A DNA stretch of 64,000 nucleotides from an uncultured Sphingopyxis sp. (GCF_900078365.1 NZ_LT598653.1:1116001-1180000), one strand, 5' to 3'. Shown: positions 18,272-27,334, counted from the stretch's first letter. Program-made: numbers and translations. Notes: generated by a model from the letters alone, not told the origin.

Positions 18272-18346
18272 ATCTGGCCGTTCATTAACGGGCTGCACAC
18301 GCCTTGGCGGTAAACATCCCAATTCCCGGGGGTCGGAGTTAATTGC

Positions 18347-18721
18347 ATGTCGAAATCTTGTCTGGTCGTCGATGACAGCAAAGTCATTCGCAAGGTCGCG
18401 CGCCATATCCTTGAAAGCATGGCCTTTGCCGTCGAGGAGGCGGCCGACGGGCAGGAGGCGTTGACCTTTTGCCGCGCCAACCGGCCCGACGTCATCCTGC
18501 TCGACTGGAACATGCCGGTGATGAGCGGAATGGAATTCCTCGGCGCGTTCAACGATCTCGATTACGGGCATGAGGAACGGCCGCGCGTCGTCTTCTGCAC
18601 CACCGAGAACAGCATCGACCATATCCGCGCCGCGATCGAGGCGGGCGCCGACGAATATGTGATGAAGCCGTTCGACCGCGAAACGCTGGAAGGAAAATTG
18701 CAGCTCGTCGGCATCGCCTGA
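18347..18721 (+). CDS. cheY: Chemotaxis response regulator CheY
   Basis: This 124-residue single receiver domain has the acidic pair in VVDDSKVIRKV, phosphoacceptor D53 in VILLDWNMPVMSG, a Thr in FCTTENS and the conserved Lys in YVMKPFDRE. After phosphorylation by CheA it would bind the flagellar motor or act as a phosphate sink; alphaproteobacteria often have several such CheY proteins. It lies 75 bases after cheW and 17 before cheB. The ATG is preceded by gggggtcggag at a workable distance. Confidence 0.92.
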   Translation: MSKSCLVVDDSKVIRKVARHILESMAFAVEEAADGQEALTFCRANRPDVILLDWNMPVMSGMEFLGAFNDLDYGHEERPRVVFCTTENSIDHIRAAIEAGADEYVMKPFDRETLEGKLQLVGIA

Positions 18722-18738
18722 ATTCGGAAACCCGGCGC

Positions 18739-19839
18739 GTGGCCCAACCGCAACCCTCGATACCGGACGCAGAACCAACCGCACGCACCGTGCGCGTGAT
18801 GCTCGTCGACGACAGCCTCGTCGTCCGCAGCATCCTCGAGCGGATCGTCGACCAGCGCGCGGGGCTCAAGATCTGCGCCTCGGTCGCCTCGGCGCACGAG
18901 GCGCTCGACTATCTCTCGCGCGAGCCCGTCGATGTCGTCGTGCTCGACGTCGAGATGCCGGGCATGAACGGCATCGACGCGCTCCCGCACATTTTGGAAC
19001 GCGCCGAAAAGGCCCGCGTGCTCATCCTCTCGTCGAATTGCGTCGAGGGCGGTCCCGCGGCGATCGAGGCGCTTGCGCTCGGTGCGAGCGACACGCTCGC
19101 CAAGCCCGGGCGCGGCAGCTTTTCGGGGCGCTTCGCCGACGTGCTGACCGAACGGATCATGACGCTCGGCCACCAACAGGACCATCCGGCACCGGTGCCG
19201 GTCGCCGAACGCCGCGCGCCTGCGCCGCCCGCGCTCGCGATCGATACCGACCAGCCGATCGAGTGCATCGCGGTCGCGGCCTCGACCGGCGGCATCCCCG
19301 CCTTCACCAATTTCCTCGCCCACCTCGATCCGCGGATCGCCGCGCCGATCCTGCTGACCCAGCATCTGCCCGACGCCTTCATGGAATTTTACGCGAAGCA
19401 GATCGGGATGATGACGTCGCGCCGAGTGCGCGTTGCCGAAGCCGGGATGGCGATCGAGCCGAACTCCATCTATCTCGCCCCCGGCGACGCGCATCTGATC
19501 GTCGTCGAGGGCGTCCGGCGCCGTGAAATCGCGCTCGATCGCCACCCTGTGGATAATGGATGCTGCCCCTCGGCCGATCCGATGCTCGATTCGGTCGCCG
19601 AAGTCTACGGCAAGGGCGGCATCGCCGTGATCCTCAGCGGCATGGGGCGCGACGGCGCGATCGGCGCGGCGCGCCTGAAAGATGCGGGCGGCACGATCTT
19701 CGCGCAGGCGCCCGAAAGCTGCGTCATCTGGGGGATGCCGGGCGCGGTGGCAAAGTCGGGCATCGCCGCGGCGACGCTCAACCCCGACGCGATCGCGCTG
19801 ATGCTCGGTAGCTTCATGCCCGGAAGGCGCAAGCCATGA
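18739..19839 (+). CDS. cheB: Chemotaxis protein-glutamate methylesterase CheB
   Basis: This 366-residue protein joins a receiver domain (VMLVDDSLVVRSILERIV, D70 in VVVLDVEMPGMNG) to the methylesterase domain. The esterase triad is visible: Ser in AVAASTGGIPAF near residue 181, His in LLTQHLPDAF near 209 and Asp in ILSGMGRDGAIGA near 305. It removes methyl groups from receptor glutamates when phosphorylated by CheA. The likely start is GTG 18739 with a weak purine stretch upstream. Its stop overlaps the cheR ATG. Confidence 0.93.
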   Translation: MAQPQPSIPDAEPTARTVRVMLVDDSLVVRSILERIVDQRAGLKICASVASAHEALDYLSREPVDVVVLDVEMPGMNGIDALPHILERAEKARVLILSSNCVEGGPAAIEALALGASDTLAKPGRGSFSGRFADVLTERIMTLGHQQDHPAPVPVAERRAPAPPALAIDTDQPIECIAVAASTGGIPAFTNFLAHLDPRIAAPILLTQHLPDAFMEFYAKQIGMMTSRRVRVAEAGMAIEPNSIYLAPGDAHLIVVEGVRRREIALDRHPVDNGCCPSADPMLDSVAEVYGKGGIAVILSGMGRDGAIGAARLKDAGGTIFAQAPESCVIWGMPGAVAKSGIAAATLNPDAIALMLGSFMPGRRKP

Positions 19840-20705
19840 TGGGGGGCAGCGCCAGCGAATCGGCCTATCGCGTCCTGATGGGCGTGCTCGAATCGCGCAC
19901 GGGGCAGACGCTTTCGCCGAGCCGCATCTGGCGGATCGAAATGTCGCTCAAGCCCGTGATGCAGCGCCATGGCATCGCGGATCTCGACGCGCTGGTCGCC
20001 GCGCTCGTCACCTCGAACAGCCGCGCGCTGCTCGACGACACGGTCGACGCGATGCTCAACAACGAAACCTATTTCTATCGGGAATACAGCGTTTTCGACG
20101 AAATAGCTGCGACCGCGCTCGAGCAGATTCGCGAGGTCAACAAGCTGCGCCGCCGGCTGACGATCTGGCATTGCGGTGTCTCGACGGGGCAGGAAGCCTA
20201 TTCGATGGCGATGCTGATCGCGGAGCAGGGCGCGAAATGGGCGGGCTGGCAGGTCGACATCGTCGGCACCGACGTCAGCCATCATGCGATCGGCCGCGCG
20301 CGCGTCGGCCTCTACACCCAGTTCGAGATCCAGCGCGGGCTGCCCGTGCAGCGGATGGTGCGCTGGTTCGACCAGACCGAGGCCGGCTGGCTCGCCAAGG
20401 CCGACCTCCGCCGCCGGATCGATTTTTCGGTGCAGAACATGCTCATCGACCGGCCGCCGCTGGCGAGCCCGGCGGACCTCATCTTCTGCCGCAACCTGCT
20501 GCTCTATTTTTCGGCGCCGATGCGCCAGAAAGCCTTCGCGCGGCTGCGCGCGATGGCGGCGCCGCAAAGCTTCCTCGTCCTCGGCGCGGGCGAAACCGTG
20601 CTCGGCCAGACCGACCAGTTCGTCGCGAGCCCGCGCTTGCGCGGCCTCTACGAACCCGCCGACCAGCAGGTGCGCCGGCCCGATTCGCGCTCGATCGCCG
20701 CCTGA
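19836..20705 (+). CDS. cheR: Chemotaxis protein methyltransferase CheR
   Basis: This 289-residue SAM-dependent methyltransferase acts on receptor glutamates. An N-terminal helical domain (MLNNETYFYREYSVFDEI) is followed by the SAM fold: IWHCGVSTGQEAYSMAMLI, IVGTDVSHHAIGRARVGLYT and ADLIFCRNLLLYFSAPMRQK. ATG 19836 overlaps the cheB stop. It closes the cheA-W-Y-B-R cluster; no cheD or receptor gene follows. Confidence 0.93.
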   Translation: MMGGSASESAYRVLMGVLESRTGQTLSPSRIWRIEMSLKPVMQRHGIADLDALVAALVTSNSRALLDDTVDAMLNNETYFYREYSVFDEIAATALEQIREVNKLRRRLTIWHCGVSTGQEAYSMAMLIAEQGAKWAGWQVDIVGTDVSHHAIGRARVGLYTQFEIQRGLPVQRMVRWFDQTEAGWLAKADLRRRIDFSVQNMLIDRPPLASPADLIFCRNLLLYFSAPMRQKAFARLRAMAAPQSFLVLGAGETVLGQTDQFVASPRLRGLYEPADQQVRRPDSRSIAA

Positions 20706-20773
20706 CCTTGCTTTTTGCGCCCCGCTGGCGCAATCGACGGATTGGCAAGAACAGGACGGGCCCCGCAAAGCGC

Positions 20774-21463
20774 ATGAGCGATTTTATCGAACGCTGGTCT
20801 CCCAATTTCGACGAGCGTTCGTTGCCCATTTCGATGATCGTGCTCCACTATACCGGTATGAAGACCGGCGCCGAAGCCATTGATCGGCTTGCCGATCCTG
20901 AGGCCAAGGTGTCGGCGCACTATGTCGTCAGCGAGGACGGGCAGATTACCCATATGGTGCCCGAGGAGAAGCGCGCCTGGCACGCCGGCAAATCGCATTG
21001 GCGCGGCGTCAGCGACATCAATTCGGCGAGTGTCGGGATCGAGATCGTCAATCCGGGGCACGAATGGGGCTATGTGCCCTTTCCCGAGCCGCAGGTCGCC
21101 TCGGTCGTCCGCCTCGTCCACATGATCAAGGATCGTCACACCATCACCCGCGGCAATGTCGTCGGCCATTCGGACATCGCCCCGACGCGCAAGCAGGACC
21201 CGGGCGAGCTTTTCCCGTGGGAGGAACTTGCGCGCCGCCGCCTCGCGCTGCCGCGTCCGACCCGCAAGCTCACCGATCCCTTGTGGACCGACGCGGGTTT
21301 CCTGCTCGCGCTCGAACGCTTCGGCTATGACGTGACCGACGGTTTCGCGGCAACGGTGGCGTTCCAGCGCCGCTTTCGCCCCGAACTGATCGACGGCACG
21401 ATCGACGGCGAATGCCGCGCGATCCTGCTCGCGCTGCTGCTGCCGCAGCCCGAGGGCAATTGA
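20774..21463 (+). CDS. N-acetylmuramoyl-L-alanine amidase, AmpD-like
   Basis: This protein of about 229 residues is an Amidase_2 (PGRP-fold) enzyme that splits the bond between MurNAc and the stem peptide. Zinc ligands are expected from MIVLHYTGMKTG near residue 25 and GNVVGHSDIAPTRKQDPG near residue 135; the AHYVVSEDG and WHAGKSHWRG segments lie between. A C-terminal peptidoglycan-binding-like part (YDVTDGFAATVAFQRRFRPE) follows. No signal peptide is visible, so it may recycle muropeptides in the cytoplasm as AmpD does. A much longer upstream frame overlaps cheR and is not used. Confidence 0.88.
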   Translation: MSDFIERWSPNFDERSLPISMIVLHYTGMKTGAEAIDRLADPEAKVSAHYVVSEDGQITHMVPEEKRAWHAGKSHWRGVSDINSASVGIEIVNPGHEWGYVPFPEPQVASVVRLVHMIKDRHTITRGNVVGHSDIAPTRKQDPGELFPWEELARRRLALPRPTRKLTDPLWTDAGFLLALERFGYDVTDGFAATVAFQRRFRPELIDGTIDGECRAILLALLLPQPEGN

Positions 21464-21496
21464 ACGGCGGGTTTCGGGCGGAAGCTGTCGTTATCT

Positions 21497-21643
21497 CCCC
21501 TCCCGCTTGCGGGAGGGGCCGGGGGTGGGCAGCGACGTTGCGATTGCCCACCCCGCTGCAACTAGCGAACAAGTTCGCAAGTTTCGCTGCCCCTCCCGCC
21601 TGCGGGAGGGGAAACCACCTCAACTCCTAAACGTCGTCAATCC
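21497..21643. repeat. Interspersed structured repeat, copy A
   Basis: A perfect hairpin (21497-21518) is followed by a shared 121-base unit (21523-21643). That unit contains the palindrome GCGAAC-AA-GTTCGC at 21565-21578, extended by AACT/AGTT, and another hairpin CCCCTCCCGC-CT-GCGGGAGGGG. It matches copy B (49294-49414) with about six mismatches and shares its design with copy C near 52 kb. Confidence 0.85.
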
Positions 21644-21695
21644 ACCCCTAAGCCGACACTCCTACAATCGCTCGTAATGTTCGGCAGTTCGCGCT

Positions 21696-21701
21696 ATATT
21701 C
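21696..21701 (+). promoter_or_regulatory. -10 element of the RNase P RNA gene
   Basis: TATATT lies 6-7 bases before the expected first base of the RNase P RNA. No good -35 match was found upstream. Confidence 0.5.
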
Positions 21702-21706
21702 GCTCG

Positions 21707-22092
21707 GCCAGAGGGTCGGGCGATCGCCGCCGCGCAAGCGGGGGAGGAAAGTCCGGGCTCCACGGAAACCACGGTGCCGGATAACGTCCGGCGGGCCGGT
21801 CCTCCGGGACCGGTTCAGGGAAAGTGCCACAGAGAGCAGACCGCCCAAGGCTTCGGCCCGGCGAAAGGTGAAAGGGTGCGGTAAGAGCGCACCGCGCGGA
21901 CGGTAACGGACGCGGCACGGCAAACCCCACCGGGAGCAAGGTCGAATAGGGATGGCACGGAGAAATCCAGGGTCGGTTCCGGCCCCGCCGTCCGGGTTGA
22001 CTGCTCGAGCGTTCGGGTAACCGTTCGCCTAGAGGAATGATCGCCTATCTCCGCAAGGGGTGGACAGAACCCGGCTTACAGACCCTCTGGCA
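21707..22092 (+). ncRNA. rnpB: RNase P RNA, class A
   Basis: This is the catalytic RNA of RNase P, which matures tRNA 5' ends. The terminal helix is formed by gccagagggtc at 21708 and gaccctctggc at 22081-22091. Conserved blocks are present: gaggaaagtccgggctcc near 21744, cacagagagcaga near 21829, ggtgaaagggtgcggtaaga near 21866, and the closing cagaacccggcttacaga near 22064. The size, about 385 bases, fits alphaproteobacterial type A. Apparent open frames on either strand here are chance. Confidence 0.96.
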
Positions 22093-22168
22093 ACTCTCCT
22101 CCGTCCCCGCATGCGGGAACGCCCGCGCGCGGGCCGCGTTCTCAAGGAACCAGAAAGGGAGCGAAGCC

Positions 22169-22324
22169 ATGAAAGTCGTCGATGACCATGTCGAAGTGAC
22201 CGAGACCGAGGCAAGCAGCGGGGTAAAGGGGCATAATGTCCGCTATGTGCTGGCTTTTTCGCTGATCGCGGTGATCATCGTGCTGTCCGCCGTGTGGATC
22301 ATCCCGGCGTTGCTGCAGCCGTGA
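22169..22324 (+). CDS. Small single-pass membrane protein
   Basis: This 51-residue protein has a charged N-terminus (KVVDDHVEVTETEASSG) and one membrane span (YVLAFSLIAVIIVLSAVWII). A good ribosome site (aaagggagcg) lies just before ATG 22169, and no longer start is needed. The function is unknown. It lies directly downstream of rnpB and converges with the Gre-factor gene across a hairpin repeat. Confidence 0.65.
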   Translation: MKVVDDHVEVTETEASSGVKGHNVRYVLAFSLIAVIIVLSAVWIIPALLQP

Positions 22325-22363
22325 TTGCGGACTCAGGGGTGAGAAGCGGACATTTCCAACATT

Positions 22364-22442
22364 CGTCATCCCCGCGAAAGCGGGAACCCAGTTCGGGGGC
22401 AGCCGACGCACGCACTGGGTTCCCGCTTTCGCGGGAATGACG
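22364..22442. repeat. Paired-hairpin intergenic repeat, TTCCCGC/GAAA type
   Basis: Inverted arms with GAAA loops, close to the copy at 15260, lie between the convergent small membrane protein and Gre-factor genes. Confidence 0.85.
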
Positions 22443-22485
22443 AGTCAATGAGATACCAAGCGTCGCCTTTCGGTCGAATGCGGCA

Positions 22486-22974
22486 TCAGTCCGCGGGATA
22501 ACGGACCGCCATTACTTCCCATTCCTTGGGACCGGCAGGAAGCTGCACGGTCCTGAGGTCGCCGACCGCCGCGCCGCGCAGCGCGCGGGCGAGGGGGCTG
22601 TTCCAGCCGATCCGGCCTTCGCCGGCCTCGGCTTCGTCGTCGCCGACCAGTGTCACCACGCGCCGCGCATCGTCATCGTCGGCGAGTTCGACCGTCGCGC
22701 CGAACCAGATGCGGCTCTTGTCGGGCTGCGCGGCGGGGTCGACGATGCGCGCCGCCTTCATGCGGCGGGCGAGGAAGCCCAGGCGCCGGTCGATCTCGCG
22801 CAGCCGCTTGCGGCCATAGATATAATCGCCATTTTCGCTGCGGTCGCCGTTGCCCGCCGCCCAGCTGATCACCTCGACCAGCTTCGGCCGCTCGTCGCCT
22901 AACAGCGCATCATATTCGGCGCGCAGCGCGGCATAGCCCGCGGGCGAGATGATGTTGCTTTTGTCTCCGGCCAT
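22486..22974 (-). CDS. greB: Transcription elongation factor, GreA/GreB family
   Basis: This 162-residue protein has an N-terminal coiled-coil (AGYAALRAEYDALLGDERPK, SENGDYIYGRKRLREIDRRL) with the acidic tip residues D-R-S-E-N-G-D, and a C-terminal FKBP-like domain (GATVELADDDDARRVVTLVG, IGWNSPLARALRGAAVG). It rescues backtracked RNA polymerase by stimulating transcript cleavage. The YIYGRKRLREID pattern is closer to GreB than to GreA. The start is ATG at 22974; a longer frame upstream runs into a repeat and is not used. Confidence 0.88.
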   Translation of the reverse strand: MAGDKSNIISPAGYAALRAEYDALLGDERPKLVEVISWAAGNGDRSENGDYIYGRKRLREIDRRLGFLARRMKAARIVDPAAQPDKSRIWFGATVELADDDDARRVVTLVGDDEAEAGEGRIGWNSPLARALRGAAVGDLRTVQLPAGPKEWEVMAVRYPAD

Positions 22975-22991
22975 TGCCCAACCCCTCAAAT

Positions 22992-23069
22992 CGTCATCCC
23001 GGCGAAGGCCGGGATCTCGCCGTGCTGTCGAAACGTGAGGGCGAGATCCCGGCCTTCGCCGGGATGACG
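22992..23069. repeat. Paired-hairpin intergenic repeat, GTCATCCCGGCGAAGG type
   Basis: Inverted arms with CCCGGC-GAAG-GCCGGG hairpins lie between two minus-strand genes, slt and the Gre factor. Confidence 0.85.
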
Positions 23070-23081
23070 TTGTGACTATGC

Positions 23082-25109
23082 CTATCCCGGCGTGCGCTTG
23101 CCGAGATAGAAGCTCAGCGGCGCCTTGGGCAGCGTCTTGCCGTCGCGCAGCGTGTCGTAGACGACGGCATTTTCGAGCACGCGCTGGACATAATTCTTCG
23201 TCTCGAAAATCGGGATCGCCTCGATCCAGTCGAGGATGTCGACCGCGCCGGTGCGCGGGTCGCCGTTGGCGCGCAGCCATTTGTTCACATTGCCCGGCCC
23301 CGCGTTATAGGCCGCGACCGCGAGCGGATAGCTGCCGCCGAAATAGCGCAGCATCTGCTGAAAATAGGTCGATCCCAGCGTCATGTTGTAGTTGGTGTCG
23401 GTGGTCAGCGACCCCGCGTCATAGCTCATCCCCAGCTTGCCCGCGACTTCGCGCGCGGTGCCGGGCATCAGCTGCATCATGCCGCGCGCGCCGGCGTGGC
23501 TGATCGCGGCGCGGTCGAACTGGCTTTCCTGCCGCGTGATCGCGTGGATGAAGGTCCAGTTGCCTTCGTGGCCCGACGGCACGCGCACTGTCGGGAAGCC
23601 CGACACCTCGACCGCGTCGAGGCTGTTCGCCTGCGCGCTGCGGCCGATCATCACGCCGAGGTCGGGGCGCCCGATCTGCTTGGCGAGCTGGCCCGCGAGC
23701 ACATGGTCGGCGGGCGAGCTGGCCTTTTGCGCAAGTGCGCGCAGGAACGCCGACTGCTCGCGCCACGCGCCGATTTCGCCGAGCGCGCGCGCGGCGCGCA
23801 CCAGCCGGTCGTCCTCGAACGCGCGGCGCTCGGTGCTGCTGACCTCGATCGTGGAATCCGCCGCCGGCTTGGGCTGCGGGCGGCCCAGCCGTTCGAGCGC
23901 CAGCTGGCCGTAGAATTGGTCGTAATGCTGCGCGGCGTCGGCGAAATGCGCGTTGGCGGCGGCACGATCGCCCGCCGCCAGCGCCGCGCGGCCGGCCCAG
24001 TAAAAGCCCTTGGTGCGCGTCTGCGCCGAACGCGCGGCCTCGCCATAGGCGCGATAATGCTTCACCGCCTCGGCCGGCCGGCCGAGGTCCTTGAACGCGA
24101 GCTGGCCCGCCAGCCAGGCGAGCGAGGTATAATCGTCGCGCACGCCCAGCGGCGTTTCGCGGACGACCGTGCCGGGGGGAAGCGCGTCGCCGAGCTGGCT
24201 TGCGATACGATAGGCGGTCGTCTTGTCGCCGCCGGCATCGGCAAGCCGCGCGTTGGTGAGCAGGGTTTCGAGCCATTCCTCGGCATCGGTCGGCGGCTTT
24301 GCCAGCGACCGCGGCGCCGCGAGCAGCGCGCGCGCTTCGCCGGCGCGGCCCGACGCGCGCAGCCAGGTCGCCTTGGCGGTGATATAGCCGGGGTCGGTGC
24401 GGGTGATCGACGGGTTGGCGCTTTCGACCGCGGCCGCCTGGAACGCCGCATCGACCGCGCCGCTGCGCATCGCGAGCCGCGCCGCGAAGATGCTGCGCTT
24501 GCCGGGCGAGGTGTAGGCGAGCTGGCGGCTCGCCGCCGCGGTCGCGCCGAGCCACAACAGCTTGTCCATGCGCGCGTCATGGTCGGCGGGAGTGATCGCG
24601 CCGGGGAACATGCTGAGCGCGCGGCTCGTTTCATAATCGTCGAGCGGCCCGCTCGTCCACGCGCGGCGGACCGCGGCATCGGCGTCCTCGCGCCGGCCCG
24701 CCGCGTTGAGCGCGAGCGCGTAGCGCAGCTCTCCGCTCGCGGTCTGCGGCGGATAGGCCTGGAAATAGGCGAGGGTGCGCTGCGGATCATAGCTGTCGAG
24801 CGAGATCGCTTTCTCCGCGCGCGTGCGCAGTTTTTGGGCGTCGGGCCAGCCGCGGTTCGCCATCAGGAAGCGCGACAGCTGGTCGAACGAGGCTCCCGTG
24901 TTCGCGGTCAGGCGACGCCATTCCATCACCGCATCGCCGACCGAATTGGGCGAGGGCGGCGGGCCCGATACCGAGGCGAGCCCCATCTGGGCCCGATACC
25001 AGGCCATTTGTTCGGGCGTGAGTTCGCTGGCGTGAGCGATGGTTGGGACGAGAAGGGACGCGGCGAGCGCGAGGCGGGAGATACGGGACAGCGAGATCAT
25101 ACCGGCCAT
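23082..25109 (-). CDS. slt: Soluble lytic murein transglycosylase
   Basis: This protein of about 675 residues is exported by a signal peptide (ISLSRISRLALAASLLVPTI, cleavage near AHA). A long alpha-superhelical region of tetratricopeptide-like repeats follows (AKTWLRASGRAGEARALLAA cut here to WLRASGRAGEARALL; FYWAGRAALAAGDRAAANAH). The C-terminal SLT domain has FIHAITRQESQFDRAAISH with catalytic Glu, GARGMMQLMPGTAREVA and AVAAYNAGPGNVNKWL. It cleaves glycan strands to anhydromuropeptides in the periplasm. ATG 25109 follows aaggag by about 12 bases. It is divergent from dapA. Confidence 0.92.
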   Translation of the reverse strand: MAGMISLSRISRLALAASLLVPTIAHASELTPEQMAWYRAQMGLASVSGPPPSPNSVGDAVMEWRRLTANTGASFDQLSRFLMANRGWPDAQKLRTRAEKAISLDSYDPQRTLAYFQAYPPQTASGELRYALALNAAGRREDADAAVRRAWTSGPLDDYETSRALSMFPGAITPADHDARMDKLLWLGATAAASRQLAYTSPGKRSIFAARLAMRSGAVDAAFQAAAVESANPSITRTDPGYITAKATWLRASGRAGEARALLAAPRSLAKPPTDAEEWLETLLTNARLADAGGDKTTAYRIASQLGDALPPGTVVRETPLGVRDDYTSLAWLAGQLAFKDLGRPAEAVKHYRAYGEAARSAQTRTKGFYWAGRAALAAGDRAAANAHFADAAQHYDQFYGQLALERLGRPQPKPAADSTIEVSSTERRAFEDDRLVRAARALGEIGAWREQSAFLRALAQKASSPADHVLAGQLAKQIGRPDLGVMIGRSAQANSLDAVEVSGFPTVRVPSGHEGNWTFIHAITRQESQFDRAAISHAGARGMMQLMPGTAREVAGKLGMSYDAGSLTTDTNYNMTLGSTYFQQMLRYFGGSYPLAVAAYNAGPGNVNKWLRANGDPRTGAVDILDWIEAIPIFETKNYVQRVLENAVVYDTLRDGKTLPKAPLSFYLGKRTPG

Positions 25110-25209
25110 GCTAATGCCAAACTCCTTGCGGGGCGCTGAATAGACGTCCAATAGCGGCGCGCTGGCCGGATTCTATCGGTCGGAGCGGTCCATTGTAAAG
25201 GAGCGGAGC

Positions 25210-26085
25210 ATGTTTTCGGGTTCGATTCCCGCCTTGGTGACGCCATTCCGCGACGGGGCGTTCGACGCGCCGGCGTTCGCGCGCCTCGTGGACTGGCAGA
25301 TCAAAGAGGGCACCAGCGCGCTGGTCCCGTGCGGAACGACCGGCGAAAGTCCGACGCTCGGCTTCGAGGAACATTATCGGGTCATCGACTGCTGCATCGA
25401 GGCGGCGGCGGGCCGCGTGCCCGTGATCGCAGGCTGCGGGTCGAACGACACCGCGACCGCGATCCGCCACATGCGCCACGCGCAGGCGGCGGGCGCGGAT
25501 GCGGCGCTGGTCGTTGCGCCCTATTACAACAAGCCGTCGCAGGAGGGGCTGATCGCGCATTACAAGGCACTCGCCGAAGCGAGCGACCTGCCGATCGTCG
25601 TCTATAACGTCCCCAGCCGCACCGTCGCCGACATCAGCGCCGAGACGATGTGCCGGCTCGCTGAAATCCCGAGCGTCGTCGCGATCAAGGATGCGAGCGG
25701 CGATCTTGCGCGCGTCACGATTCAGCGGGCAGGGGCGGGCAAGGACTTCTGCCAGCTCTCGGGCAATGACGACCTCTGGCTTCCGCACGCGGTGATGGGC
25801 GGCGCCGGCTGCATCTCGGTCACCGCCAATGTCGCCCCGCGCCTCTGCGCCGATTTCGCCGCGGCCTGTGCGGCGGGGGACTGGGCGCGCGCGCTGACGC
25901 TCCACGACCGCTTGTTCGGTCTGCACAAGGCGATGTTTTCCGACACCTCGCCCGGGCCGGTCAAATATGCGCTGTCGCGTCTCCACGACTGGTTTTCGCC
26001 CGAAGTGCGCCTACCTATCATCCCGGCGTCCGACGCATCGTGCAAGGCCGTCGATGCCGCGATGGCCGCCGCTGGGGTGATTTAG
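25210..26085 (+). CDS. dapA: 4-hydroxy-tetrahydrodipicolinate synthase
   Basis: This 291-residue TIM-barrel aldolase condenses pyruvate with aspartate semialdehyde for lysine and diaminopimelate synthesis. Motifs are GTTGESPTLGFEEHYRVID near residue 45, YYNKPSQEGLIAHYKAL near 106, the catalytic Tyr in IVVYNVPSRTVAD near 134, and the Schiff-base Lys in VVAIKDASGDLARV near 160. A clear ribosome site (aaaggagcgg) precedes ATG 25210. Confidence 0.96.
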   Translation: MFSGSIPALVTPFRDGAFDAPAFARLVDWQIKEGTSALVPCGTTGESPTLGFEEHYRVIDCCIEAAAGRVPVIAGCGSNDTATAIRHMRHAQAAGADAALVVAPYYNKPSQEGLIAHYKALAEASDLPIVVYNVPSRTVADISAETMCRLAEIPSVVAIKDASGDLARVTIQRAGAGKDFCQLSGNDDLWLPHAVMGGAGCISVTANVAPRLCADFAAACAAGDWARALTLHDRLFGLHKAMFSDTSPGPVKYALSRLHDWFSPEVRLPIIPASDASCKAVDAAMAAAGVI

Positions 26086-26114
26086 GATATGTTGGCCGTT
26101 CGATCCTTCCTTCT

Positions 26115-26194
26115 CCGTTCGCGTCGAGCGAAGTCGAGACGCCCATCGGGCGCGCACTCCTTCGGGGTGTCTCGACTTCGCTCGACACGAACGG
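26115..26194. repeat. Inverted intergenic repeat, TCGAGCGAAGTCGAGAC type
   Basis: Two inverted arms (ccgttcgcgtcgagcgaagt and its near complement) lie between dapA and smpB. Each arm is palindromic around TCGA-GCGA. Confidence 0.8.
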
Positions 26195-26222
26195 GATCAG
26201 AGTTGACGCTTTAGGTTTCATC

Positions 26223-26708
26223 ATGGCCCGTCCGCAGTCCGCCGCCGAATTCGACAAGAAAAAGGTCGTCGCCGAGAACCGGCGCGCGCGCTTCGACTAT
26301 GCGATCGAGCAGGTGTTCGAGGCCGGCATCGCGCTGCAGGGCACCGAGGTGAAGTCGCTGCGTTTCGGCGAGGGGACGATCGCCGAGAGCTATGCCGAGG
26401 TCAGCGGCGGCGAGGTGTGGCTGATCAACGCGAACATCCCCGAATTCAGCCACGGCAACCGCTTCAACCACGAGCCCAAGCGCCCGCGCAAGCTGCTGCT
26501 CAATTGGCGCGAGATCAACAAGCTGCATGCGGGCGTGATGCGCCAGGGCATGACGCTCGTGCCGCTCTCGGTCTATTTCAACAGCCGCGGCCGCGCCAAG
26601 GTCGAACTCGCGCTCGCCAAGGGCAAGAAGGCGCACGACAAGCGCGAGTCGATCAAGGAACGCGACTGGAAGCGCGACAAGCAGCGGCTGATGAAGGACC
26701 GCGGATGA
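26223..26708 (+). CDS. smpB: SsrA-binding protein
   Basis: This 161-residue OB-fold protein brings tmRNA to stalled ribosomes. Typical sequence includes VVAENRRARFDYAIEQVFEA near residue 17, GTEVKSLRFGEGTIAESYAE near 41, HEPKRPRKLLLNWREINKL near 82 and the basic C-terminal tail KRESIKERDWKRDKQRLMKD. ATG 26223 is chosen because upstream frame sequence lies in the repeat. The downstream DUF2062 gene overlaps its stop (ATGA). Confidence 0.96.
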   Translation: MARPQSAAEFDKKKVVAENRRARFDYAIEQVFEAGIALQGTEVKSLRFGEGTIAESYAEVSGGEVWLINANIPEFSHGNRFNHEPKRPRKLLLNWREINKLHAGVMRQGMTLVPLSVYFNSRGRAKVELALAKGKKAHDKRESIKERDWKRDKQRLMKDRG

Positions 26709-27334
26709 GCGGGGGCAAGCAGCGCGACCCAAAGGGGCGGGACAAGGCGGCGGTCATGAACTGGATCCGCCGCAACTCGCCAACGCGCGAGGAATTGCTC
26801 GCGAGCCGCTTCGTCAAACCGTTCGCGCACCGGGTCGCGCACAGCCATTTGTGGCGCTTCACGCGCACCTCGGTGCCGCGCGGCACCGCGCTCGGGCTGT
26901 TCGTCGGCATCTTCTTCCTGATCCCGGGCGTCCAGATATTGGGCGTCGCGCTGCTCGCGCTGCCCTTCCGCGCCAACATCCCGATCGGTGCGGCGATGAC
27001 CTTCCTGTCGAACCCGGTGACGACGCCGTTCATCATCCTCGCCTCTGTATGGCTCGGCGACTGGCTGTTCGGGCTTCACGCCAACAGCGCGACCTTTTCG
27101 GCGATGATCGAGCATGGCGCGTCAGCGGGCGAGTGGGTGCGCTGGGTGTTTTCCGATGCCGCGCCCGCCATGCTCGCGGGGCTGTTCGTGATCTCGGTCG
27201 TCTCGGCGGCGGTGGGCTATGTGCTCGCGACATTGTTCTGGGACAATTGGATTCGCCTCCGCTGGCGGCGCAAGCTGGCGCGCGCACGCGACCAACGACT
27301 TGAGGCATCGACGAGCGACACGGCCGCCGGTTGA
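26705..27334 (+). CDS. DUF2062 membrane protein
   Basis: This 209-residue protein has the DUF2062 pattern: HLWRFTRTSVPRGTALGLFV near residue 50 leading into membrane segments (GIFFLIPGVQILGVALLALP), then ANIPIGAAMTFLSNPVTTPF. A last span is VVSAAVGYVLATLFWD, and the end is basic (RLRWRRKLARARDQR). The function of the family is not established. Its ATG overlaps the smpB stop, so the two are coupled. Confidence 0.85.
   Translation: MSGGKQRDPKGRDKAAVMNWIRRNSPTREELLASRFVKPFAHRVAHSHLWRFTRTSVPRGTALGLFVGIFFLIPGVQILGVALLALPFRANIPIGAAMTFLSNPVTTPFIILASVWLGDWLFGLHANSATFSAMIEHGASAGEWVRWVFSDAAPAMLAGLFVISVVSAAVGYVLATLFWDNWIRLRWRRKLARARDQRLEASTSDTAAG

Noticed and set aside
18257..18345. TTAA motifs before cheY
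   Set aside because: Spacing does not fit the CtrA dimer site.
21497..21643. Repeats considered as a CRISPR array
   Set aside because: There are no regular spacers and no cas genes; copies are far apart.
21648..22036. Open frames across the RNase P RNA on both strands
   Set aside because: They overlap a clear rnpB structure and have no ribosome sites.
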